From NCBI GenBank assembly GCA_900074885.1, contig FJUW01000045.1, forward strand, positions 310,001-374,000: DNA of 64,000 nt. Reading direction: 5' to 3'. Source of the stretch: Rhynchosporium graminicola (taxonomy: Eukaryota > Ascomycota > Leotiomycetes > Helotiales > Ploettnerulaceae). The position numbers and the translations under genes are program-made. Below the pieces are notes generated by a model. That model worked only from the letters and a program-made list of their open reading frames with translations. It made no database searches and was not told the DNA's origin. Shown here piece after piece: positions 33,401-47,257 of this stretch; the stretch's first letter is position 1, and each line of letters opens with the position of its first letter.

Positions 33401-35513
33401 CAAGGTCTCTCTGTTTAGTGATCCTAAGCGAGCCCAAATCCAGTGTACAATTTGATTTTGTGAACGACACGATGTAATCTTGCTAATCGCACTAATAATG
33501 AGTATCTAGTCAGGTTCCGCGTTATAGCTGTACGGTTCTCATAACGTAAGTCCATGGATAACAGGCTTCTTCGGTATTTCAGGCCCAATCGACTTTTCTG
33601 TCCCGGCACGCTACTGAATTGAGATCCCAAGCTTTTCTGATAACACTTCCCTTCGTAGACCCGCATTTGGCGCTATTAAAAAGGTGGTGCTTTTGCTAGC
33701 CAGCGATTTCATGCATTAAGGCCATCTCTCGAGGTGTATTGACAGGCATGATTTTAGAGTCCTGCTTAAGTCGCAGCATGGCTCTCTTATTTGACCTGGG
33801 ATGTGGGAGGTGTATCGGGATACTAGAGGACTGTGTTTGTAAGTCAGGATAGGCCCTAAGAAGGTCAGTGGGCGGGCATTTGCAGTAAAATATTGAAAAC
33901 AGCTATGGCATTGTCAGATGGCTGCAGAATGTGGCTATACCCTATTGGGGTATGAATATTCAGGAGCGCGAATCTGAAAGGATGGTTGTATGGTCCTCTG
34001 TATCTTCTACGTCATCTTTTTGTAATAGAGCTTGACCTTACCTTTCACAATAGTGTCAAGGAAATATTATTGACACTGGATAAATCCAAATACCTAAGCA
34101 CCATGATATTTTTCAAAGCGCATATTGGACTTTCTGCTTCTCTCTCGTTTGTAAAAAATCTCCTCAAGAGTATACGATACATCACATATCCAATAATGTT
34201 TTGGTAAGCTGCCAATGACTAGACGAGCGTGCCGGAGCGCTATAAGGTGTACCCTTCTCGAATCATTCTCTGGAATAACCGTTTCAACCAATTATCAGAC
34301 CTTTTTGTCCCTGGCTTCTACCTTTGAAAGCAGACAGTATCCTTCAGCTCCTGCTTAGTCAACAAAGAGCCTTGGAGGATGCCGAGTCTGTGCCAAGATT
34401 CACTTGCTTCATATCAAATCGAACAACCTCCACTAGACAAGGAACTTCTCAGCTGTAAAAGAATCTCACATCTCATATGCCATGCAGGAGGAACAGAAAA
34501 TAGTAATTCAGACAGTAGCGAGTCTCCGCTCCATGCTGGCCTGCTAGGGAATATAATAGGTTTCTGCTCGAAAGACCCCATTATCTTGCGCTTCAGGCGA
34601 GCAGGCTAGCCCAGTAGTTTTTCATTCAACTTCCTCGACACCAATACTCTGAAACCCGGACAGCGAGAGTAGGTCCTTGGAGTAGAAAGTTACAGCGGAC
34701 GCTCAGAAGCTAACAAGGCGTTTCGAATCCTGGTACATTTTAGAGGAGGAACTTGATCCCAATAATCAAGCCTAATCGCGTCTTAGGAGAGGAGAACTAC
34801 GATCAGGTAATGCAAGCGTAAATATTTTAATTGCCTGTATAAACTTCTGGTGGCTCTTGCCTGCAGGTTCCAAAACCACTTAGATGAATTTGACAAAGTA
34901 GTGCGAGGGGAATTGCACACTTCGCCCTGATAGTTTTTATCTCTTTGACATCCCGCGGAGTTAGACGCGTTGGTAAGGTTTAAATGCGTTTCATACCATG
35001 AGAGACGGCCAATGAATGCATCAGAAAATCCTGTCTAGATGAATCAGATTCAAAGGCAAACGACTGATAGTACGTTATGCTCCGCAGTATCCGCATCAAG
35101 TGTTGCTTGAAATCCGCGTCGAACATCGTTCGCGGAAACAACCTTAATATGGCTTTCTGTTTATTGCAGCTAGGGTTTTTCAATCAAGAGACCACGCAAT
35201 CATCCAACGAACACGCCCAAAACACAATATATTTCAATAGGCAACGATGTCGTACAAGCCCTTCCCTGTCTTGGCCTCTGACTCTCTCACACCGCTCCTT
35301 CGAAAGCAACAAAGTTGCAAACGCACAAAGTCAACAATTCTCACCAACCCTAGTATCGGCTACAGCGGAAGTACTCTAGAGTTAGTGTACCTAGGTAATT
35401 GTTCACAAATCGAGTAGACTCCTGCACTAACATCTGCACCTGCTCCATTGAAGACAACCCCGCACCAAGACACGTACACTGCGGCCCGTGTATAACCCAA
35501 TATGCGGAAAACC
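30430..35513. other. Gene-poor region, no gene recognised
   Basis: About 5 kb without any supported gene. Open frames are short, overlap on both strands, and have no domain signature. The first 300 bp are the promoter and leader of NAC beta. The remainder is moderately AT-rich and may be old decayed repeat sequence, but I found no transposon motif. Confidence 0.5.
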
Positions 35514-35564
35514 TTCTTCTTCTTCTTCTTCTTCTTCTTCTTCTTCTTCTTCTTCTTCTTCTTC
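35514..35564 (+). repeat. (TTC)17 microsatellite
   Basis: A perfect 51-bp run of TTC in an otherwise unremarkable region. Confidence 0.95.
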
Positions 35565-38500
35565 AGTGGACCGCGACAAGCGCCGAGTATGAAGCATGGA
35601 AGAAGCAATGACACCAACACATCGCGAAGAAAAACGACAAGATCGGATAAACCCAGACCCCAAATTGATGCCTCCTACACGCCATTTTGACTATTTGCGC
35701 AACGGTCAATATCACGGGCCCATGACACAAGCTTTCACATCAGCGCGAAAGCGGAAACAGGTGGTAATATTCGAGGCGATGTGTCAAGTACAATGAGCAT
35801 GGCGAGAAAATGCAGGAGCAAACTTACATGGAGGGAACTGATGTTCTACAGTTTAGACCGCCTCATCCGACAGCGTGCATTGAGCATTTGACGATGCGAC
35901 GAATGAAGTGCTTGTCATGATCATCTGATTGAATATATACCGAGTGCTGCAATATGCGGGCCGTACAGGACGTACTACTCATGCCATATATGTATGTATG
36001 TATGCTGCGGTCCGCTGTCCGTATGTAGGTTCATTTACGGCAGACCTGTCAGATCAATTGGTTCGTTCGTCTAAACGGGTTTGTTGTCTGCGTTTATGGT
36101 GGGAGAGTGTGCTGAGTATACCTTGGCGGGTACTCTAATTTTATCTCGGTCGAGTCGGTTCTTTAGAGGCATCAAAACAAGGCTGGACAGCGGGCGGGCG
36201 GGCATAGCCGTATGGGGGGGATGTGGATCGATATATGGGTGTGTAAGTGAGTTCGTGCTTGGTATGCAAGCTCTGCCATGTTGTATAGCATGCAAAATCT
36301 ATAGACCACTTCTGCTCTGTTGACCGGGATCGAGTATGTTGCGGTAGAGAGCTCTTTCCCTCTTCTGTGACACAGAAGGAGAAAACAAGCGACATTCGGA
36401 ACGTCAACTTGATATGGATTACATGTTCCGGGTGGAGTTCTTGACTTACTCATGCGAATATCTGCTCTGAGCGACGTACCGTAGTCTCGGACCCGGCCCG
36501 TGAGACGGATCCAGAAATGCGTTTTTATGGTAACGAACAATTTCTACCCTAGTGTCCGCTTTCCCATTTGTAGGGGTAGCATGCAATGCCAATCACTAGA
36601 TGAGTGAGTTGTAAGGCTTACAAGCTGGGTGAGGAATGAATTGAAGGATCACTGTCAGCACTTTAATCTGCAGTAAGCAATTGCCTACTGTTTGGTACCA
36701 TGTCCTCAGAAAAAATTACTCCGTGTTGATATATACCAGCTCGTTCGGGTAAGCAGGCCGATTATGGCTCCCTTACCGGTCTCTAACTTACACTGCTCGA
36801 GCTAGGTACGATTATTGTCTTGCCATCCTCGGATTTGATTTGGAATATGTCGAGGTATATTCCAACTGGTGTCATATCACGATATACAGATCTGATCATC
36901 CTGAAAGAAAAGCAGAAGAGAGGTAGGGAGTATTCACGAACGTGTGTGGTGAGGTAGGACCATGAAAATTCTCGGACTTCCACTTCCTGAGGACGACACG
37001 AACACTAGTCCCGGCTACTGACCGCAATGCAGAGGATCCCGCATCTGCTTGTATTCGATATGAATGCCCGACGTACGATAGACGACCTGCAAGAGAGCTG
37101 GTGTGACAAGACGCTGTAATAGCGGGGTTGCAGTAGAGTACGGCACACTACATGATCTCTTGAAAAGACGACACCCGCTATGGGGAACTGATGCATATAG
37201 CTTCTTGAAAGACATGCTGCCTCGTGTGTAAATGCACCTCTTCAAAATAGATTATCTGTAAAGGCAGAGATATATTGTTAACATGTTGCCGAGTACCGGT
37301 TGAATGTGGAGCTGAAGCCAGTTTTACGTCCGTAGTGTTTTAAAGAAACCCTTAAATACACTAACCCGTATTATGAAGTAAATCATTGCTTCCAGGGAGA
37401 TTTGAAGATATATAATCGATTATTAGGACAGCGGTTTAGCGTCAAGTTCCTAAATTGACGAGACACATCTTGACATGCACTTTAAGCCCATCAGGGCCTC
37501 TCTATTCTCACACATCTCACACCTGTTATCAATCACTTACTCAGCGTCTATATGATAAGACTCCCCAAATAAACTGTTTCTCGCCGTCGTCAGCACGACC
37601 CTGTTGAATATGACAGCGGCACACAATAAGCCGAAGCGGCGACATCGGCAGCTTCCAACACTCGCTCGTGGCACACGCCCCAGCGATTCAAGGAACGAAA
37701 AGGACGTCATCGGCCACAAGGAGAAGTAAAATTTCAAACCTTCATCCATCCGTACTCTCAAACACTCTCATCCAGTAAAGTGTTCCTGAAGGCGAACGGA
37801 CCTTTGAAAAGTGGCAGGAAGATGCAAGCGAGCGAGCGCGCGAGTCCTCTTCTCAGCCCAGGCTCAGTTGCAGGCTTCATCCTCTCCTTTTCTCTAGGCC
37901 CACACCAAGTTTTCATGTTCGGGATATCAGCGAACGAAACAGCTTTATTATTATTAGCCACCTAGGCAGCCAAGATTTCCAGGGATGGAATGATGCGCGA
38001 TTTCGCTGCTCGGCCCGCTGCAGGACAGGCAGGACGGACAGTTAGTTTGTGATCCAGTCAGTGATGGCACCCAAGCCTGCCCGCCGACCACCCTAAGGAG
38101 AGAATTGCATCCATGCACTCTTCCTGGGAATTCTTTTTCAGGGGGCTTCCATTTGCATTTGCCCACCGTTAATTCGTACTACTGTAACTGCAGCACACAG
38201 TTCAAGTTCACACTGCATCGCATCTGCATCGCATTGTACCGCAGCGCACCCACATCTTAATCCACCATCGTGACATCGGTAACACAAGCCGACTGACTTC
38301 GTAATCAGGTGTATAATGCGGCAGGCGGAAGGCTCAAAAGTGTATAAAAGAGACTTTCGCCACAGCCCAATCATCAAGGAGTTGGCCAGGAAAGACGAAC
38401 TCCGCCTCACCCAACTACTTTATGCCGGGAGAGGCAAACAAAATAGAACAACACATCGGCTTGAATGAACAGGATACGGAGTTTCTGGACCGGACGGAGA

Positions 38501-38623
38501 GTTTTGAGCAAATGAACGATCGACAATGCTAATGTTTCCACAAGGATGTGGCAAGAAAAAGGCAAATTCGATCCCAGGCTTGGCGGCGGCGACCAGCTGA
38601 AGAGAAGAAGAAATGCTTTGTGG

Positions 38624-38654
<31 letters not shown>

Positions 38655-38957
38655 CATACATACATACTAGGGATAACATAAAACGTGCGCATCCTGGATT
38701 CATGGTCAGCTGAGAATTTTCCTGCTTCTGAGATCCACTCAACTCGTCGGAGCATGTTTTCACAAGTCAGTCAGTCGGTCAGTCTCAGGGCAGAGCCAAT
38801 TTCGAACCGAAACAAGACAGATACATCTCATCCCCATTGCTCCATATCCCACCCACCCCTATCCCTAACCGCATCCCTGCCCCTGGTACCGTGTTGATAC
38901 CGTAACATCCCAGTTCGCTTCTTGCATGTCCTGGCTCCCGCCGCTCTTCGCGGGCTC
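35565..38957. other. Gene-poor region with simple repeats, up to the assembly gap
   Basis: No gene is supported. A (TA)13 run followed by CATA repeats lies at 38629-38667. Open frames are short and lack domains. Confidence 0.5.
38629..38667 (+). repeat. (TA)n / (CATA)n microsatellite
   Basis: Alternating TA for about 26 bp then several CATA units. Confidence 0.9.
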
Positions 38958-38972
38958 NNNNNNNNNNNNNNN
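38958..38972. other. Assembly gap (15 N)
   Basis: Fifteen unresolved bases, followed by a G run. Its true length may differ. Confidence 0.95.
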
Positions 38973-41900
38973 GGGGGGCCGGGAATATGCAGTGATTGAT
39001 CGATAGACACAGGCTAGGGCGGATACTCGCATGAGCCAACAGTCACTTGACGTCTACAAGGGGTTTAGCAATCGGGGGCGGTGTGACGAGCTCGCGGATT
39101 GGCTTTTTTTGTCTTTCCAGGTCAGCATGGTGAAAAGTAACGAGGCGAGGATGATTTGATAGAGGTACCTTACCTACCTACCTATGACATGCAACTGCCA
39201 TGCAGGATGCGTTGTCATTGTCAGACTCTGTCTGCGGAGAGGAACGGGGGCAGAAGCTGCGTTGGTGAGGGAAAGAAGGGAAATGAATCAAGTCATGTGG
39301 TTGGCTGTCTCGGGATCCATACCGTTATGTGAATGAAACGTGGAGTTGTTCGTCCCGTCATGCGGATAAGCTTAATAGGATTCAAGTATCATTGGTCCCG
39401 ACAGTCTGTCCTGCCGGATTTGGAGGTCTAGGCCGAGAGGGCTGCAAATATTATCTTGTACATTTCTGCACGCCGCTAGGAAAAGACTTCACAGGAAACG
39501 CAGGCAGGCGTTGTGAGAATTCATCATCCATGGCGTGTTGATCTATTGATTGAGTTACGATACAACGTGTTATGCATTCTCCGGAAGAAACCTAGTCAAT
39601 GAATTTCCAGCAGAGGCATCAGATATCAGCCCAACTGATCACAAAACGCCGGGTATCTTCTGAGAGACATTCAATAGACCCGTTGACCTGACCCTCGCAA
39701 TAAACCGTTTCCTCGGAACACCGAATTTGAGATATCTGGCTCAGATGAGAATCATATGAATGCCCAAGTGTAACGTAGTTCCAAAATATAACTCCCAACA
39801 TTCCACACATCGCGCATGTCTCGGGAGAGCCCGTTTCCAGCGATCCGGAGCTCCACGTGTAGGAAGGAAGGAATGTCCATTGTTCTTTCTTTCTTCCTGA
39901 CAACCTCGGGCGAAAAGCAAACAATGAGGAATGCAGGGGAAGGGTATCTCGCGATATTGAAAAGAAAAAAAAGAAGAAGAAAAAAACAAAGAACAATGTC
40001 ATCAAACCACAACGTCTCAACCCGCCTTCCATTCTTTTCTTTTTATGTCGCAAACAGCGGCTAAAAACCTTGTATCCATGCGGTACCATTGTAGTACGAA
40101 CTCGAAGGTCGTGGACCAGGATCGGGGGGATCGTTCGCGACGGGACGCTTCCTTCCCGACCCTCCCGTAACGGGCACCAGGCTGGGGAAAAGCACTATAA
40201 TTTTAAACCACGGACGTCCATCATGACCTTGACTTCCAAAAGCAAGACGAATAAAGTCCTCATCAACCTGAAAGCTCTGCTGACCCTCCTTTTTTTTTAA
40301 GTTGGCTTAAGATTGTTTATTCCAACAGTGCTCCGAATCCTTTTGAATTGTTTTTCTTTAGATTTTCGTGTTTCGTGTTTCGTAAGACAAGCTCGATTTG
40401 GTTGTGAATTATTGGAGCCCGGATTCCAGAGGCTGGGTAACTTTGGGAGCACCATAGCTGCCCAAGGAACGGTTTTCCCGCTTCCTCCCGTATGTGGTGA
40501 TCCCTTCCCCAGGTTGTTTGTATCGGAATAGGCCCATGGTGGTACCTAACGGTGCAATTAGGCTACGAACTTCGTAGTATATAGAAAAATTTCGTAGAAG
40601 AACATTTGAAACTGTCTGTCATACTGTGGCTGATTAACCAGAGACTATAACCTCACAACTCGAAATATTGAGGGGGAGACATGTGTAAGAAGTGACCTAG
40701 GGGTGTTACACGAGGTTCAGGCTTACATCTCACCGTTTATAGCATCCCAGGCTGTCAAGGCTCAAAATTGCAGGGAGCAATACCTGGGCCGTCTTGAGCG
40801 GGCCGTAATGACGAGTGGGAGGTATGAATCGTTCCGGTAAAGAGCATCCATCCTCTTTGAACCCAGCTAGCTGTGTACGCAAAATGCTCTCCCTGAAGAA
40901 CACCGCTGACCTCTCTTTCGACTTATATCTGCTAAACTATGTTGATATTGCAATACGTGCCAACTATGCGCTAGACTGCACTTATCACCTGCACTCTAGT
41001 ATCAAATGGTCGCCATTCCGGGTCGATAGTCGTAATCCTCCAAGTAGGACGGACACTGTCGCAAACTCGCATCGCATCGCAGAAGACGCTCCACCGCTAG
41101 ACTCGCCGACATGCTGCATGCAACTGCGGGTAGAAGACCGAAGCCGCGCTCACAGTACTCCGTAGTGACATGACAGCCTTGGAGAGTTTGCAAAGAAGAA
41201 ACGCGCATGGCACTAACAAAGTGAAAAGACAGCGGCTTGTGCTCACTTCCTTGCCAGCTTGATTGCCAACCTACTCCACAATCCAGACGTGCAGACGGCC
41301 CTCACGGAGCGGCCCATACTCCAGCGGCGCGGATCTTGGGATCTGGTGATGTAATTTGATTTGGCGATAGCGTAGTAGCGTGCTTGGTGATGGAGGATGT
41401 GGATGCGAATAGTCAGAGCCAGCCTGGCCAGGGCCAGTCATCTGCTGCTAGGGACGAACTCTGAATCGAACGACTGACATGGGCATTGACATGGTAAATT
41501 GTGACTCGACCATGCGTAATGCTGCGTTTGAACAATGCTGCGTTAAACCAAACGAGGCCGAGTACAGCCGCCCACCTGCAGTAAAGAACCAAACGAAATG
41601 CGGCAAGGACCGTCCCTCAACCAGTATGGAGACAAAAGATAGGGTAAGGATGATGAACTGTGAAAAGCCATGTGATGCAGTGAAAGCTTGCAGATATCAA
41701 AGCTGCAAAGCTCCGTGTCGTCAACCAACAGATTATATGACGACGAGAAAGTTCGCGAGAGATGATGAATTACGTGAATCCCTAGACAGTGATTAACAAT
41801 CCAAGCAGAGGCAGAAAGAAGGGAGTATTGTTCATTCACCTGGACCAATCTGAAATGTAAATTACTACTAATGATGGTACAGTTCGCTACCCAACGAGGA

Positions 41901-42500
41901 GAAGCCGGGATTGATGACCCTTGAATGTTCTGTCGGGCGATGAGTTGTCTCGCCTTTTGTTTTTTTGCTTTTGTTTAGATAATGAGCCTCTCTTTTTAGA
42001 ATGGGTACGGAATTTAAAAAGACGCTTCGTCGTCATCAAACAGATTGTGTGATGCGATCGATGGTTGCTTACGCTCGTAGCGATGAATCGTACAACTAAG
42101 TCACTAAGGCCATTTAGCAACTGTAAACTCGCTAGCCTCTCTCACTTACAGGCAAAAGAGCGATCTTTCTGTAATCAAAAGGTTCCCTTTAATCCGTCTC
42201 ATGGAGGTCACGTTCACACGACACTTCCGAGTCAGTCCGTCTACAACTTTGCCATCATCATTCGTCACTATTTGCCTCTCTCTCGCCGACACAACGCCAG
42301 TCTCTATCCACACTTTCCCCAATCCTTTCCCATAACTCAATCACCTGGAGGCGCTTATCGAGTTTGGGTGAGGTCGCCAGCACTTTCGTTACGGAAGAGC
42401 CCGTACACGACTAAGTGTTTGCCGGCGAGAGTGCTCTTGAGTCGCACGCAATACATACTGCGTTTGCTTGCCACCAACAGAGCAGCGCTAGCGATTAAAG
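38973..42500. other. Gene-poor region
   Basis: No coding gene recognised. Short TACCTA-type repeats occur near 39165-39185. Open frames such as 39619-40089 (-) are low-complexity and unconvincing. Confidence 0.5.
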
Positions 42501-43960
42501 GCCGAACGAATCGAAAGCCCTAAGTTCGGAGTTCGTGTCGCAGCGGAAACTGCCTGCCTGCCTGGACCCTGGACCCTGTAGTCTGGCTGCTGGAAAAGAC
42601 GCCTTGGGCCGCTTTGAGTGCGGTCATTGGCTTGTGTCTTCAGGGCAGGGTAGCACATCAGGGAAGGGCCCGTTTGTGATCAGCAGCATCGCATCACACA
42701 GGGATCAATACAAGCCGTCGATAGCCCAGCCGGGGGGTTACATTTGGGTCTCTTTGGGTTTTGTTGGTTTGGCTTGGCCTTTTGGGTCGCGTGGTATTAC
42801 TATGTATTTATTATTTATGAATAATAAATATATAATGAATAATCACTGATAGGTAGGGCCCATAGAGCGAGCCAAGATATACCTTAGACCTACCTAATGA
42901 GGTACCAAACAAAGTAAGGTACCCAGGCAGGTACCGATAGGGGTTGGATACCAACACCAACACCAACAACAACAACATCAGCAATCACATCGATTCGACG
43001 GCGGGAACAGTCGGCCGAAGCCCAAAGCCTCACACGATTGCCAATTTCTCCCTTCGTCTTTCTCTTCATCTATCCGAACTGTGTCCAGCTCTATCTCCTT
43101 TCTCTGGTTGAGTCTATCTTGTTTCTCGATACCATAACCCAGCAAGACTCAAACTGTCTGTCTGTCCTATTACTCAACCCACTTACTAAGTCCCAAGAAA
43201 AGACACCGCTGTGGATTCTAGCAGCGCCTGGTATCCCGGTCCGGTCCTCTGTTGGACTCTGTTGGACAGACAGTAGTTCAAGTCCATCTCTGCGCTCTCA
43301 TTGACCAGTTTCCACTGTCGGCCATCGCGGAAGCTCAAGGTCCCAGACATTGGTGCCCTACCAGATCACGGCATCTTACGAAATAGTTCTTTCCGAGTGT
43401 GTTGGTTTCAAGGAAAGGGCTTTTTCCTTTCTTTTTTTTCAGTCCTGTCCTCGACGTCTCATAGGCTCGTGGTGATGGATAATTCCAAGCGCACCATATT
43501 CCATCCACTCTATCCCGAATCCGCTCAGCTCAGAATCAGATCCAAGATCAGATCACATCACATCAGCCAGTCGCTACCTACTAGAGCCGAACCGCATTTT
43601 AGCAGCAAACGCCCGAAGTACCAAACACGGCTGGCTGCACCGAGACCGTCACTCATGCACCAAGGCCGCCGCCGCCGCCGCCTCATCCCTAGACGCATCA
43701 GCTCAGTCAGTAGTCACAGTCTCACCATAGTGAATTTAGCTTCAGTCCTTCCTAGGAGTAGTGGGAATTAGGCTTTGCGGTGTGCCATCTCAACTCCCAA
43801 TGCTACCAGATTGATCCATGCTTACCTAGGTATCCTAACCGACGGACGGTACGGTTCGTGCCCTTACCCATAGGTACCTAGGAGAAGTTACGAAGTAAGG
43901 TATTATTGCGGAGGGAGCAGTCGGGATCCCGGATAGGATAGACTGGGTAGACTGGATAGG

Positions 43961-43989
43961 TAGGATAGGATAGGATAGGATAGGATAGG
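43961..43989 (+). repeat. (TAGGA)n microsatellite
   Basis: About six pentamer units in tandem. Confidence 0.85.
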
Positions 43990-46677
43990 CATAGTCATAA
44001 TCACGCGCATATCATTATTATATCGCACCGCTGTCCCGGCTTCAACTCCGTGCTCTGCAGTATCTTGACATCTCTCGCTCTCGCTCTTCTCAGTACAGCT
44101 GGTTCGATCATCTTTCAGCTGTCCTCTCTCTATCTAGACTCTACCCTTTGCCGCTCACTCACCATTTTGTTGGAGTGGACCTCCAAGCAGTGATACATAT
44201 ATATATATATTCATTTCAGGTCAGTCGCAGTCAAAAGTCACAGTCGCACTTTTCATTACTCAGTCTCACTCACCGTTCCCCTTCCATCCCTTGTTTCTCC
44301 ATTCCCTTCTTCTTTTCTTTTATCGGACGGACGGCTATATATCTCCTCGAAACGGCCCGCAATGCGTCGCTGCATGACCGAGGGAGGCTATCCTGACAGA
44401 GGCATTCTTCCATTCCTGTTCCAGACGCGCCGCACGGCCTCAGTGTCCTCGGGCCCTCGTCGTGGAAGAAGAAAGTTCAGGCTTCACTTCACTTCACTTC
44501 ACAGCAAAGCACAAGCAAGGAAGGCAATTGAGGCGCTCGCAGGGGCTCAGAGACACCCAAAGGTCACTCACTCACTCACTGAATTTCATTGTAGGAACGC
44601 ACAGAAGCAGACGCAGAAGCCGGAAGAACAAACGCCAGACGCCTCCCTCTGTGTCAGATTCCGATTCCGATTCAGATTCCGATTCCGCAATCCACAATCC
44701 GCAATCCTCAGTCACCGCAACACAAACCAAAACAGCACAAGCACAGCACAGCACAGTGGTCACATTCACCACAACCCAAGGTTACAGACAGTTCACCAAA
44801 TCACGAATCACAAATCACAACTCACAGCTCAACCAACAATCCAACAACCCGGTCCCAGCTGTGATATCTCGATTCTGTTAAGGGCCACTTTGGTAATCGC
44901 AACCCCAATCGCAATCCCAATCCCAATCCACCATCTCAGCCCGACAGCGAGTTTCGGACAATCACCCCTCATCCCTCATCCCTCCACACCCCCCTGAGGA
45001 TACCCTAGCCGTCTTGCCTTACCACTTGCTTTCATCTAACAAAATCAACGCGACCCCAAAGTCCAAGCCTCATCATACATAGGATCATATCCATCCATCC
45101 CTATCCCCATCCCCATCTCCATCTCGTCACTCACGACTCACTCACTACTACGCGCTCACTCGCACCCACACCAACTCATCCGTTCCTGTCCTTCCGTCCT
45201 TTCGTTCCATCGTCATTTCGCGGACACCTCGTAAACCTACAACTTACGACCTACATACATACATACAACCTTCAACACCTCTCCCAGGGTCGCCCTCCCT
45301 TTGCATTTCGACGCTCTCCCTCATCCTTCCTCGAGTCTTCCCGGCGCAACACGACCCAACCCCGACACGACTCCCATCGTACCCCCATTGACCGAATTGG
45401 CTGGCTTGCTCATCGTGTCTCGTTCGTTCCCGGCTCTACCGTCTTCAAGCGCCGGCATCGCATCGCCTCGTACCGCATCGCAGCACATCACCCGCAGCTC
45501 GCCGCCTGGGTCGCAGCACAGAGACCGCCTAGTCAATCATTTGCAGGAACTAAAGACTCGACCGTTGCTGCCCGCATCCACGATCTCGTCCCCGAGCAGA
45601 TTCCAGAACATTTGGTGTAACCAGATGCACTGAGCGGGAACCTCGGAAGGATAGAATTACCGACTGAACTAGAACCGGGAGGACAATTGCAACGGCTGTT
45701 TCGCCCGCTAGGAACTAGACTTGTGGGCTCAACGCGAGACTCAAACACTGCGCGCAGGGGAATAGAAGAAGGGGGCGAACCAGAGAAAGAAAAGGAAGAA
45801 GGAGTGATTGGACTACACAATCGGCAGCATCCGATACCCACCAGACTTGAGCCAGGCGAAAACAACGATCCACACGGAAAACCTGCATCGGACAGCTGAT
45901 TTCAGGCCGAAAATACATTAGTACTGTCCTCGATTATCATACCGTCATTATCTGTACCCCATCCGAGGACCCCGCTAGGAAATTCCTTCGCGGATCAAGT
46001 TAAAGAGGGGCAATTCCGGTCGAGTTGAGTCGAGTCGAGCCGAGTCGAGTTCAGTCCGTTCCACGTCTTCAGTAGTGAACTGAGCCAAAGTCGCTCTGAA
46101 TCGAATCAAGCAGACGAATTTCCGCAAAGAGGTACGTTCCCCACGATTTAGTCTAGCACTGAACTGCACATCACATCACCTATCGACTTCTCTCATTCCA
46201 GCACCACACAGGAGCCTCATCATCACGATTGTGACTGTGACCCCTCCTCAGCACCGTGGTGTATATCTCTCTGTGGGTGTTGGTGTGATCAGATCCCAAT
46301 GAATGGCCAAGAAAGCATATGCTGATATGTGTGAATAGATCAATCCAGCCTGCCTGCTGCCAAGTCCCGAGTCGATCTTGACTTTTTCTTCTGTCATATT
46401 CACCACAAGTCGTTCGTCATTGGCATTCAATTCCTTTGATCGGGGAAAGTGAATTCGAGCGTGCCCATAGCCGGTCCGAGAAGAATTACAAACGCGCGAA
46501 TAAGCAGCAAATATAAGCACTGTAAGCTGCGCAAACGTCCGGATCGGAGAGAGTCATCCAGGCCATTTTGCACCATCGCCATCGTGCATTTCTGGATCCT
46601 AAGGATCCTTGCTGCATCCCCTTACTACAACGCGCTGCTCCCTGCAACCTTATCTGCAATCGCGGGAAGGGAAGGCA

Positions 46678-46725
46678 CGACACGACACGAAACGACACGA
46701 CACGACACGACACAATACGACACGG
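46678..46725 (+). repeat. (CGACA)n microsatellite
   Basis: About nine imperfect CGACA units. Confidence 0.85.
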
Positions 46726-46835
46726 GTCCTTGAATTGGACATTATTCCCGAAACGGCAAGCGGCAAGCCGACCTACGCTATACAGCTACTAAGAGACAAA
46801 ACGCACCGTCCGAACACCACACCACGCAACACCAT

Positions 46836-47027
46836 ACAACACATCTTTTGACTATCCACCAACCAAGCACTTGGTTTCTATAGTCAGAGGCAAGTCTTAT
46901 TTTTAGGTGACGGACCGTTCCCCGCACTACACCACACTACACAACACATCAATTGACTGTCCACCAACCAAGCACTTGGTATCTATAATCAAAAGTCAAG
47001 TCTTATTTTTAGGTTACGGACCGTTCC
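46836..47027 (+). repeat. Tandem 105-bp duplication upstream of the Zn2Cys6 gene
   Basis: Two adjacent copies share ACAACACATC, CCACCAACCAAGCACTTGG, AAGTCTTATTTTTAGG and ACGGACCGTTCCCC in the same order, offset by 105-106 bp; the second copy is cut short. Each holds an inverted repeat CCAAG-CA-CTTGG and a CGG-A-CCG element. Confidence 0.8.
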
Positions 47028-47257
47028 CCCTTACCTCACCACTCTACACTACACTATACTACACCCTCGCTTCTTTACACTCACTTTCTTGCCCGCCCAC
47101 ACAATAAAAAGCTCCCCGAGTCTCGATATCGTCTCTCTTTGCGATCATCTGACTTCTGAGATTTGTAACGTCTCTTGGCTGCCAAAAAGGTCGCTCGACT
47201 TAGCTTCCATCAATCCAATCCCCCCAAACCGTCACCGTGGCGATCTACCCGTCAAAC

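Larger units (their letters stand above)
42500..47257 (+). promoter_or_regulatory. Long microsatellite-rich upstream region / probable leader of the Zn2Cys6 gene
   Basis: This stretch is rich in pyrimidine tracts and short tandem motifs: TACC/GGTA clusters (42890-42945, 43820-43905), ATAGG repeats (43961-43989), CACTT and CTCACT repeats (44480-44580), GATTCC repeats (44660-44690), GAGTC repeats (46020-46050), CGACA repeats (46678-46725) and a tandem 105-bp duplication (46836-47027). Very long 5' regions of this kind precede developmental regulators in filamentous fungi. Open frames here (for example 44462-44881) encode only low-complexity peptides and are probably not proteins. Confidence 0.45.

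Noticed and set aside
35360..35690. Poly-Lys, poly-Glu or poly-Phe protein-coding frames
   Set aside because: They are simply the (TTC)17 microsatellite read in different frames; the flanks have no protein features.
38640..38667. CRISPR-like or satellite array
   Set aside because: It is a plain (TA)n/(CATA)n microsatellite with no unique spacers; the genome is eukaryotic.
44462..44881. 139-codon plus-strand frame with SDSDSDSDS
   Set aside because: The peptide reflects a GATTCC microsatellite and other simple repeats; it lies in the probable leader of the Zn2Cys6 gene.
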